DNA from: Gammaproteobacteria bacterium
Lineage (GTDB): Bacteria > Pseudomonadota > Gammaproteobacteria > JABHGC01
Reading direction: 5' to 3'
Assembly: GCA_027077805.1 (NCBI GenBank)
Contig: JALWTS010000035.1
Coordinates: 1-64,000 of the forward strand
DNA length: 64,000 bases
Shown: in pieces, positions 56,960-64,000 of the stretch
How the letters are laid out: each line of letters begins with the position of its first letter
How positions within the stretch are numbered: the first letter of the stretch is position 1
The notes under the pieces: model-generated
Seen by the model: only the letters and a program-made list of their open reading frames with translations
Told to the model about the DNA's origin: nothing
The model's database searches: none
Made by a program: the position numbers and the translations under genes

Positions 56960-58174
56960 TCAACCTTTTAATAATTCGGGTAACTTTTTTAAATGAAATG
57001 ACCAACTATAATGGTCTATAACATAAGTTCTTAGATGATACCCAATATCTTCACATAATTTTGAATTTTGACTGAGTTCTAACAACTTTAGTCGCCAAAA
57101 CTCTGCTTGTTCTGATAATAACTGGTACTGTTCAAAACTGAAGCTTATGCCTTCTTTTGCTTGAGGTGTCACTAAAATTGGTTTCGCCATGACCATCGCT
57201 TCTAAAACCTTATTTTGAATGCCTCTTGCTAAACGCAATGGCGCAACAGCAATATCCGCATTCGCCAAATAGGGACGAATATCGGCAACACGTCCGGTTA
57301 TAAATACTCGAGCATAATGCTTTAATGCCAACACTTGAGCCGATGGATTAGAACCGACAATATAAAACAATAATTGTTCTGATTTTATTGATGAAAATAT
57401 CGTTTCAACAAACCAAACAACCGCATCAACATTTGGCCAATAGTCCATGGCCCCAGTAAAAATGATAATTTTTTTATTCTCAGGGTAAGGATTGTCATAG
57501 ACTAAATTTGGATCAAAAAATTCAATATCAACACCATTGCTCATCGCATGAATTTTATGTTTTGCCTCAGGGACTAAGCACTTAAATAAATTTGCTTCAG
57601 CATCCGATACAAATAAACTCGCATGATATGACAAGGAAATTTGTTTTTCATAATCAAATAACTTTTGTGATTCTCGTTGATATACCCAGCTCATTGGCCA
57701 TGATTTTGATCTCGCATATTGCGCCCATTTATCAGAATCAATATCCACAAAATCCATCACACAATTCATGGCATCACACGCTTCTTGTAAAGAAATATAT
57801 TGAGCCATGACGGAAGAAAAAACAAATATTTTGTCAATCGCATATGTGTTTAGTACGTCATCGACCCATTGTTGCAAGTTATCATTTTGGTAATATGGCA
57901 AACTTAAAGCATCACCCGTTATCAATGCTTTTAAACTCTTTAATTTTGACCATATCGGTGCCAATCTCACAAAGCAACTGTCTTCACAATAGGGTGTCAA
58001 TGCTGAAATATATGCTTCATCTTCGCGCTGATCAACAAAGCCTGCTAAATATATCTGATAATATTTTGCCAAATATTTTAGAATATGAAAAGAACGAATC
58101 TTATCCCCTTTATTTGGAGGATATGGGATTCGATGGACGAGATATAAAAGTTTTGCTTGTGATTTTATACGCAT
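56960..58174 (-). CDS. XrtA-system glycosyltransferase (TIGR03087 type)
   Basis: The 404-residue protein starts LLYLVHRIPYPPNKGDKIRSFHIL, diagnostic of the first PEP-CTERM/EpsH1-associated sugar transferase family. Others include FVDIDSDKWAQYA, HAMSNGVDIEFFDP, FTGAMDYWPNVDAVVWF, and VAPLRLARGIQNKVLEAMVMAKP, noted as LRLARGIQNKVLEAMVM. It is a GT-B enzyme acting at the cytoplasmic face. It lies directly before xrtA, as in many XrtA loci, and 11 bases after the FemAB-like gene. Confidence 0.96.
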   Translation of the reverse strand: MRIKSQAKLLYLVHRIPYPPNKGDKIRSFHILKYLAKYYQIYLAGFVDQREDEAYISALTPYCEDSCFVRLAPIWSKLKSLKALITGDALSLPYYQNDNLQQWVDDVLNTYAIDKIFVFSSVMAQYISLQEACDAMNCVMDFVDIDSDKWAQYARSKSWPMSWVYQRESQKLFDYEKQISLSYHASLFVSDAEANLFKCLVPEAKHKIHAMSNGVDIEFFDPNLVYDNPYPENKKIIIFTGAMDYWPNVDAVVWFVETIFSSIKSEQLLFYIVGSNPSAQVLALKHYARVFITGRVADIRPYLANADIAVAPLRLARGIQNKVLEAMVMAKPILVTPQAKEGISFSFEQYQLLSEQAEFWRLKLLELSQNSKLCEDIGYHLRTYVIDHYSWSFHLKKLPELLKG

Positions 58175-58185
58175 TAAATTATCAA

Positions 58186-59214
58186 CTAACCAATATTTTT
58201 AACCAAAAAAGGACCAAGCCGATTAGCAATGCTCAAAGGTAAGTTTTTCCATAATTTAATAAACCACTGATACTTTGGATTAAGTGGATTAATATTAGGC
58301 ATTTCCGTTGCTTTCACTAAATAATATTGATAATGCAGTGGTTTAGGTTCAAATCCCCAGTTCTTCTTAAAACGATAAGAGCCTGTGCCCTGCTTACTAC
58401 GTCCATAATCAAAAATTCGACAACCTTTAGTCATTGCAGCATGATTTAATAATTGCCAATACATAAAATCATTGCCTTTCACCGCTCTGGCTAAAGGCAA
58501 ACTTCCGCCATAATAAGGCAAAACCTGATCTTTAAAATAAAAACTCATCACACTAGCAATCGCTTGACCATCGGGGGTATTCACGCTTAATAATTCACAG
58601 TCCCCCGCAAATGTTTGATATAAGTTATAAAAATATTTTTTGCGAAATACAGGTGTTCCTAAATTACGCACACTTTCCGCATAAATTGCATAAAATTGTT
58701 CTAAATCTTGATGAATCACTGAGCTTAAACCTGCTTTAATCCCTTTTCTCACCATAGCACGCTGTTTTCTTGGAATTGCTTTTAAGTTTTCCTCTTCATT
58801 ATCAGAAATTGTTTTTTGAAACGTAACATACAAATCTTTCTCTAAAGCTGTTACAGCGGGTGGTTCTAAATAACGCATTTCCAAATAATCAACATTTAAG
58901 GACACGGCTAATTGTTTGGCATATTGATATAAGACTTGAGCAACATCATCATTATTCGCCAAAATACCACCATACACACAAAAAGGCAATGATATTAACG
59001 CATTAGCAAATAGCCAACTGTTGATATGGCTTAAAGGCAAAATACCAACAATCTGTTGTTCTTGTTCCACATAACAAAACCAAGTTTTATGCCCAAAACT
59101 TTGTTCAATCACCGTTTGCCAACCCGCTTTATGAAAAAAGCTTCCCTGTGGATGATCTAACACAAATTGATCCCAACGTGCATAGTCTGTTGCTTGTAAA
59201 ATCTTAACATCCAT
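58186..59214 (-). CDS. FemAB-family XrtA/PEP-CTERM system protein
   Basis: The 342-residue protein has the tandem GNAT fold of FemAB-like acyl or aminoacyl transferases. It starts with DYARWDQFVLDHPQGSFFHKAGW and has YLEMRYLEPP, RKQRAMVRKGIKAGLSS, and the C-terminal RIFDYGRSKQGTGSYRFKKNWGFEP, noted as FDYGRSKQGTGSYRFKKNW. These are characteristic of the XrtA-associated subgroup (TIGR03019 type). By analogy it may transfer an amino acid or acyl group to a sugar; this is not proven. The start overlaps the end of the deacetylase gene by 11 bases. Confidence 0.93.
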   Translation of the reverse strand: MDVKILQATDYARWDQFVLDHPQGSFFHKAGWQTVIEQSFGHKTWFCYVEQEQQIVGILPLSHINSWLFANALISLPFCVYGGILANNDDVAQVLYQYAKQLAVSLNVDYLEMRYLEPPAVTALEKDLYVTFQKTISDNEEENLKAIPRKQRAMVRKGIKAGLSSVIHQDLEQFYAIYAESVRNLGTPVFRKKYFYNLYQTFAGDCELLSVNTPDGQAIASVMSFYFKDQVLPYYGGSLPLARAVKGNDFMYWQLLNHAAMTKGCRIFDYGRSKQGTGSYRFKKNWGFEPKPLHYQYYLVKATEMPNINPLNPKYQWFIKLWKNLPLSIANRLGPFLVKNIG

Positions 59215-60043
59215 TTATTGACTGCCCCAAAAAAATATCATCCATACGTCCCCAAGTAAAATCTTGCAATAATTGCGTTAATCGCACTTCCGTTTTCTTT
59301 AAGTTGAGATAATGACGAAATTTTGATTTCCATTTTAAACCTTGTTGTTTTGGCTGTTTTGGATCAATTTCCCAAGGGTGAAAATAAAAAATACAGGCTT
59401 GTTGTTCTTGTTGATTCACCGTTTGAATTGCCCAACGAGATATAGGATACGGAAACAAGCGAAAATAACCGCCACCGCCTGCGGGTAATTTTTGCTTAAA
59501 CCACAAAACCGTACTAATTGGAATTTCTAATAAACCATTGTCAGCATGATAAGCAAAGCGAGGGGCATCTGGCATACCATAGAGATCATGACGCACGGGA
59601 TAAATACTAGAACTGTATTGATAACCTGATTGTTGCAATACATCCAATGCCCATAAATTTTTAGCACCAATCGAAAAACTTGCCGCCCGATAACCTTTGA
59701 CCTCACAGCCCCCGAAATCTTCTAACAAATGTTTCGTTTTAATAATATCTTGGCGAAATTCCTCGGGTGATTGATTAATCACTCGAATATGTTGATAACC
59801 ATGACTTGCCAACTCATGCCCTTGTTGCACGATTCGTTGAATCAGTTGAGGGCAACGTTCTGCCACCCAACCTAATACAAAAAAAGTCGCCTTAGTTTGG
59901 TATTGTGCAAATAATTCTAAAATTTTGTCAGTATTCGCTTCTACTCTTAAGGGCAAAGATTCCCATTTAGAACGTGAAATATGTTGTTCAAATGCAGAAA
60001 CTTGAAAATAATCTTCGACATCAACTGTCATTGCATTTTTCAT
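59204..60043 (-). CDS. XrtA-system polysaccharide deacetylase (TIGR03006 type)
   Basis: The 279-residue CE4-family protein starts MKNAMTVDVEDYFQVSAFE, with the metal-binding Asp-x-Glu-Asp typical of the XrtA subgroup. It continues with ATFFVLGWVAERCPQL, GHELASHGYQH carrying the His-x3-His metal site, GYRAASFSI, and FYFHPWEIDP. It should remove N- or O-acetyl groups from the sugar chain. The ATG at 60043 shares ATGA with the wecB stop codon; an upstream frame to 60100 would overlap wecB more and adds non-conserved residues. Confidence 0.95.
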   Translation of the reverse strand: MKNAMTVDVEDYFQVSAFEQHISRSKWESLPLRVEANTDKILELFAQYQTKATFFVLGWVAERCPQLIQRIVQQGHELASHGYQHIRVINQSPEEFRQDIIKTKHLLEDFGGCEVKGYRAASFSIGAKNLWALDVLQQSGYQYSSSIYPVRHDLYGMPDAPRFAYHADNGLLEIPISTVLWFKQKLPAGGGGYFRLFPYPISRWAIQTVNQQEQQACIFYFHPWEIDPKQPKQQGLKWKSKFRHYLNLKKTEVRLTQLLQDFTWGRMDDIFLGQSINGC

Positions 60044-61137
60044 TGACTTATCCAATCTTTTAACACGGCAACTATTCGCTCTGCGGCATGACCATCCCAA
60101 TATTTGGGAATCTGACCTTGTTTCCCCCCTGTTGATAAGATATCCGCAACAGTCGCCAAAATTTTTTGACTATCCGTACCAACAATCGTATTCGTCCCTT
60201 CGGTTACAGTAATAGGACGTTCCGTATTTTCTCGTAATGTTACACAAGGAATCCCTAATGCCGTTGTTTCTTCTTGAATACCGCCTGAATCCGTTAAAAC
60301 TAATTTTGCCGATGACATTAATGCCAACATATCTAAATAAGCCACAGGTGGTAACATAAAAATGTTTTCTGATTGACAAAACCCCGCAGAGAGTTTTGCT
60401 TGCGTACGGGGATGCACTGGAAAGACTAAGGGCAGTTTCTCACTAATACTTATCATTGTCGTGAATAAATCGGCTAAAACATCCGAATGGTCAACATTTG
60501 AAGGACGATGCAATGTCAATAAACCATAATGACCTGAGCTTAAATTAAGTTGGTAACCTTGATTAATATCGGTCAAACTTGGACAACGTTGCTGATTTTT
60601 TAACAAGGTATCAATCATCACATTCCCTACAAAATGAATAGCATCGCTTTGAATACCTTCTTGTAATAAATGCTGTTTCGCATGCGCTTCTGTGGTCAAT
60701 AATAAACTGGAAATTTGGTCAGTTAACACTCGATTAATTTCTTCGGGCATTTGTCGATCAAAACTCCGCAAACCCGCTTCAACATGGACAACAGGAATAT
60801 GTTTTTTAACCGCAACCAAGGCACAAGCAATTGTAGAATTAACATCACCCACCACTAAAACTGCCTGTGGCTGTTGTTGGTCTAAAACTTGTTCAAACTG
60901 AATCATAATTTGTGCGGTTTGCCACGCATGGGAACCCGATCCAACGTTTAAATCAATATCAGGTTCAGGAATACCTAATTGCTCAAAAAAACTCGCTTTC
61001 ATTGCTTGATCATAATGTTGCCCAGTATGCACTAAAAATGGCATTAAATAACCCTCTGTTTGTTTTAAAGCCTCAATAATGGGAGCAATTTTCATAAAAT
61101 TAGGTCTGGCACCAACGACACAGATAATTTGATACAT
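60040..61137 (-). CDS. wecB: UDP-N-acetylglucosamine 2-epimerase (non-hydrolysing)
   Basis: WecB interconverts UDP-GlcNAc and UDP-ManNAc, providing an amino sugar for polymer synthesis. The 365-residue protein has the family sequences CVVGARPNFMKIAPII, HTGQHYDQAM, VVGDVNSTIACALVA, VHVEAGLRSFDRQMPEEINR (noted as AGLRSFDRQMPEEINR), LTLHRPSNVD, and LTDSGGIQEETTALGIP. It lies 23 bases after the beta-barrel gene and overlaps the deacetylase start. The pairing suggests that an N-acetylated hexosamine in the polymer is later deacetylated. Confidence 0.97.
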   Translation of the reverse strand: MYQIICVVGARPNFMKIAPIIEALKQTEGYLMPFLVHTGQHYDQAMKASFFEQLGIPEPDIDLNVGSGSHAWQTAQIMIQFEQVLDQQQPQAVLVVGDVNSTIACALVAVKKHIPVVHVEAGLRSFDRQMPEEINRVLTDQISSLLLTTEAHAKQHLLQEGIQSDAIHFVGNVMIDTLLKNQQRCPSLTDINQGYQLNLSSGHYGLLTLHRPSNVDHSDVLADLFTTMISISEKLPLVFPVHPRTQAKLSAGFCQSENIFMLPPVAYLDMLALMSSAKLVLTDSGGIQEETTALGIPCVTLRENTERPITVTEGTNTIVGTDSQKILATVADILSTGGKQGQIPKYWDGHAAERIVAVLKDWISQ

Positions 61138-61160
61138 TTTAATTTCGCTCTTAAGTTAGT

Positions 61161-62588
61161 TTAAAAATCCATGGTAATTTGGGCAATCACCCGATGTTCA
61201 TCGTATTCATTCACATTACTATTTTGATCAGCTCGTCTAATGTTATGAATGTATTCTAGGGACATTTTCAAATTATTTGAAATTTTGTTACTAAGATTCA
61301 CACCTAACAACCACAAATCGTTATCATCATCCTGTCGCCAAGTTAATCGAATATTGGAAGATAAGCGTTGTGAAAATAAATGTCGCCAATTTGCATTATA
61401 AAACCAAGTTTTATCTTCTGTCGCTCGAATTTGGAAGGTTCTTTTTGTATAAGTCATACTGAACCTATAACGATTTTTCCGAGTATTCCAATCCACTGAT
61501 GCCTGAAATTTATCACTGACAAACACCTCATCAACTAAATCAACCGTATCAATAAAAAACCCTAATACATTACCCGTATCAGGGTCAGTAATTGGATGAC
61601 CAAATTCATCGACTAAAATCACGAGTTGTTGGTTTAATATTTGCTGTCTTGAACTAGTTGTTATCTGTTGATAACTTGCCTTCCAAACGGACTGTCGCCT
61701 TCGGTAATTAAAATTTAGAAAATAATTTGCTTCACCAAAACGCTCACCATAACGTGCATCTAAGCTCAAACGTGGATTTGGTGTCCAAATCATCCCTGCG
61801 TTCCAAACATTACCGTCAAGATTGCGAAAACTGCTTTCAAAACGATTCGTTTCCTGACCGTAACTTGCGACTAAACTATATTTACGACTCAATACATATT
61901 GAACTTCACCCACAATACTTTCAAAGGTTCTCTTCCCTGGAGCATCCTCAATGATAGTATTGATAGTATTATGACTATAATTAAGCCGCCAAGGAAAACG
62001 TCGAAATTTAGGCCCTGCCATAAGTTGAAATTGCCAATTTTTGCCAGTACTATTATCCTTAGTACGACTAGAATCCACTTGGTTATAATTATAACTTAGC
62101 GACAAATTTGCCACACTAGCAAAATTATAAAACCATTGAGGTTCAATCTGAAAAGTAGTTACATCAGAACTGTTATTACCTAACACTAAATTATCATCCG
62201 TAAAATTCTCATCCACTGAGATAGTCTGTTGCCGTCGAGCAATCCCCGCTTGAATAAAAAAATAGCGTTTAATGGCTTCTAAACGGGCATTGCTTTGTAA
62301 TTGATGACTTGTTCCACTGCGATCAGTGTTATTCATAAAAAACAACTGTCGCAAACGATAATCCAAGTTAGTTTGTAATCTTGGCGTCTTCCCTCTAATG
62401 GTCAAACTAGGACGAATTTCGCTAACCCATTCATCCTGTTCATTATTTTCACTTAAGTCAATATTATCAGTATATAATTGCTGAAAACTCACACTAGGAA
62501 TAATCGTCCACTCCGCAACAACAGACATGGATACCCAATAAGTGACACTAAAAACAATAACAACAAAACTATTTTTTCTCTTGACCAT
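61161..62588 (-). CDS. XrtA-system outer-membrane beta-barrel protein (TIGR03016 type)
   Basis: The 475-residue protein has an N-terminal signal peptide (FVVIVFSVTYWVSMSVVAEW), then IIPSVSFQQLYTDNIDLSE. Many alternating strands rich in Arg, Tyr and Asn follow, ending in Phe (VIAQITMDF), as outer-membrane barrels do. The plan matches the PEP-CTERM system-associated porin-like family. It may be the outer-membrane path for the polymer, but this role is not established. The start is uncertain: the upstream 45 bases are in-frame ATG-rich sequence that also encodes the kinase tail. The ATG at 62588 best fits a signal peptide. Confidence 0.88.
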   Translation of the reverse strand: MVKRKNSFVVIVFSVTYWVSMSVVAEWTIIPSVSFQQLYTDNIDLSENNEQDEWVSEIRPSLTIRGKTPRLQTNLDYRLRQLFFMNNTDRSGTSHQLQSNARLEAIKRYFFIQAGIARRQQTISVDENFTDDNLVLGNNSSDVTTFQIEPQWFYNFASVANLSLSYNYNQVDSSRTKDNSTGKNWQFQLMAGPKFRRFPWRLNYSHNTINTIIEDAPGKRTFESIVGEVQYVLSRKYSLVASYGQETNRFESSFRNLDGNVWNAGMIWTPNPRLSLDARYGERFGEANYFLNFNYRRRQSVWKASYQQITTSSRQQILNQQLVILVDEFGHPITDPDTGNVLGFFIDTVDLVDEVFVSDKFQASVDWNTRKNRYRFSMTYTKRTFQIRATEDKTWFYNANWRHLFSQRLSSNIRLTWRQDDDNDLWLLGVNLSNKISNNLKMSLEYIHNIRRADQNSNVNEYDEHRVIAQITMDF

Positions 62589-63387
62589 AGCCATAACCAT
62601 AGCCATAGCCACCATAGCCATAATATCCCCCATAGTAACTTTTAGAACGTGACGAGTAATGCGTTTTATTCAAAACAAAACCAACAATTTCAACAAACTC
62701 TACTCGTGATAAGGCTTCTTTAATCAGTGATTGTGGCGTACGATTCGCTTCAACTACCATAACAATCTGCCCAACTAACCCCGTCAGCACCGATGCTTCA
62801 CTGGTCACCAGTAATGGTGGTGAATCAACTAAAATAATCCTATCAGGATTATGGTTAGCTAATTCATTCATAATCCATTCCATACGTTGACTTGCCAACA
62901 GTTCAGTCGCATTAGGGTCTTGCCGCCCCGCAGGTAAAAATGACAAATTAGGCACATCGCTTTGATGTTGCAACGCCAAAGGTGAATCAATATCTTCAAA
63001 CAAACAATCAATTAGCCCCGGTTGCTCATCCATGCCTAAAATTCTCGAGGCTTTCGGTTTCAGCACATCCGCATCTAACAGCAATACTTTTTTATCCTTT
63101 TCCAATGCCATTGACACGGCTAAGTTTAAGGCGGTAAAGGTTTTACCCTCCCCAGGCATGGCACTAGTCATCATAATAATTCTAGCATTATCAACTTGGC
63201 TAGCCCCTTTACCAAAGGCATTTTTAATTAATGGTCGTTTAATTAATCGGAACTCTTCGGATAAACGATCTTTTTTACCCTCAGTATTAACCAAGCCAAG
63301 TTGTTTCAACTCTGACCGATTAAAACTGACCATACTATCTTGTTCCAATGAGGTTTCTTGTGCTAATACGTCTTCATCTGTACTCAT
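62569..63387 (-). CDS. XrtA-associated tyrosine autokinase
   Basis: This 272-residue cytoplasmic kinase of the BY-kinase family phosphorylates itself on tyrosines and works with the chain-length determinant to control polymer length. It has Walker A (SAMPGEGKT, about 75-83), Walker A' (LLLDADVLKP, about 102-111), and Walker B (IILVDSPP). The C-terminal tail alternates Tyr and Gly (YYGGYYGYGGYGYGYGYG), giving about nine tyrosines in 18 residues. The ATG at 63387 shares ATGA with the stop codon of the chain-length gene. It matches the XrtA-associated family (TIGR03018 type). Confidence 0.95.
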   Translation of the reverse strand: MSTDEDVLAQETSLEQDSMVSFNRSELKQLGLVNTEGKKDRLSEEFRLIKRPLIKNAFGKGASQVDNARIIMMTSAMPGEGKTFTALNLAVSMALEKDKKVLLLDADVLKPKASRILGMDEQPGLIDCLFEDIDSPLALQHQSDVPNLSFLPAGRQDPNATELLASQRMEWIMNELANHNPDRIILVDSPPLLVTSEASVLTGLVGQIVMVVEANRTPQSLIKEALSRVEFVEIVGFVLNKTHYSSRSKSYYGGYYGYGGYGYGYGYGQEKK

Positions 63388-64000
63388 AAAGGTAACCAAG
63401 TTAAATGATTGTTAATATAGGAAATCCACTCAGGTCGTTTGACATAAATCAATATTAGCAAAGCATAAGTTGCAAGTAACGCCATCATACTGGATAAAAA
63501 TAGTAATACCATAAACCGACGTTTTGCTAACATAACACGACTATAGACCATAGACACTTGCCCTAACACTGGGATACCTGTTTCTTGTTTTAACGACCGT
63601 GCATTGGTAAATACAGGTTGAAACTGTGAAATCAGAAAAGCAATGGCAATACCAAACCCTAAGGCAATGGCTAACACTAATGAACTCAATATTGCTCGGG
63701 GCGGCCCTGTAGGTTTAAATGAAACACTCGGTGGATCAACGACTTTAAACTGGACTTCATCAGTATTTTGTTCCATTGATTCCGACATTTTCGCCGCTTC
63801 TAATCTTGCCAATAATGCTTCATAATTCTGTTTATGGACATCATAATCCCGATTAAGATTCGTTAATTCAGCCTCAACTTCCAATGTCGTATCAACGGCT
63901 TGTTTTGATTTTTCAATTCTTGCTTTATATTCTTCAACCCGAGTTCGCATTGAGGCAATATTAGCTTCGGTTTCACCTAAAGCAATTTTCAATTGTTGAT
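63384..64000 (-). CDS. XrtA-system polysaccharide chain length determinant (3' part)
   Basis: Only the C-terminal 205 or so residues are in the window; the start lies beyond base 64,000. What is visible is a long coiled-coil region (IASMRTRVEEYKARIEKSKQ to EALLARLEAAKMSESMEQ). Next comes the proline-rich segment VVDPPSVSFKPTGPPRAI and a transmembrane helix (SSLVLAIALGFGIAIAFLI). A cytoplasmic loop with GIPVLGQV and a further hydrophobic helix end it. This is the Wzz/GumC plan of the XrtA-associated family (TIGR03007 type). It regulates chain length with the adjoining kinase. The stop codon overlaps the kinase start. Confidence 0.92.
   Translation of the reverse strand, partial: QQLKIALGETEANIASMRTRVEEYKARIEKSKQAVDTTLEVEAELTNLNRDYDVHKQNYEALLARLEAAKMSESMEQNTDEVQFKVVDPPSVSFKPTGPPRAILSSLVLAIALGFGIAIAFLISQFQPVFTNARSLKQETGIPVLGQVSMVYSRVMLAKRRFMVLLFLSSMMALLATYALLILIYVKRPEWISYINNHLTWLPL

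Overview
The window looks like chromosomal DNA from an AT-rich gammaproteobacterium. Supporting genes are lpxA and waaF (Gram-negative envelope), the accB-accC-prmA order, glnE, dsbD, and an alaC-hom-thrC cluster followed by an RpfE-like gene. A sulfur bacterium of the Thiotrichales/Beggiatoa type is a reasonable guess, but the sequence alone does not fix the genus. I saw no rRNA or tRNA gene, CRISPR array, insertion sequence or prophage. Coding density is very high and no gene-free stretch exceeds about 200 bases.

Bases 1-33,250 are mostly housekeeping. In order they hold an ABC exporter pair, lpxA, waaF with a small zinc-finger gene, ilvE, glnE, and fxsA-groES-groL. A perfect CIRCE operator overlaps the predicted groES transcription start. 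Then come cutA-dsbD-tlpA, aroQ-accB-accC-prmA with a zinc-ribbon membrane protein and a short FGGY kinase, and cysZ with an acyltransferase/hydrolase fusion. A LMW-phosphatase-type arsenate reductase, a CapK/PaaK-like adenylating enzyme, a protein with a broken P-loop, a RecJ-type nuclease, the alaC-hom-thrC-RpfE-like cluster, two small conserved-type proteins, and aroG with a YdjM-like membrane protein follow.

From about 33,950 to the right edge the window is an exosortase A (XrtA/PEP-CTERM) exopolysaccharide locus. A minus-strand run of 20 genes extends from beyond base 64,000 down to 40,778, with many stop/start overlaps and no gap above 61 bp, so it may be one transcription unit. It encodes a chain-length determinant, a tyrosine autokinase, an outer-membrane barrel, UDP-GlcNAc 2-epimerase, a polysaccharide deacetylase, a FemAB-like protein, glycosyltransferases and XrtA. 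A less standard set follows: APS kinase, TPR protein, heparinase-like lyase, aspartate decarboxylase, another glycosyltransferase, MMPL exporter, outer-membrane protein, S51 peptidase-like protein, GNAT/CelD-like protein, a Cys-less asparagine-synthase homologue and a sulfotransferase. A second block (33,946-40,711) carries a glycosyltransferase, the XrtA-type amidotransferase, the exosortase-associated O-glycosylation ligase, a Daro_2409-type glycosyltransferase and a second deacetylase.

Taken together, the right half should build, chemically modify and export an extracellular polysaccharide, and process PEP-CTERM proteins encoded elsewhere. The unusual part is its modification chemistry. 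APS kinase plus sulfotransferase suggests a sulfated polymer. panD beside a Cys-less amide-forming enzyme suggests, more speculatively, an amino-acid or beta-alanine decoration.
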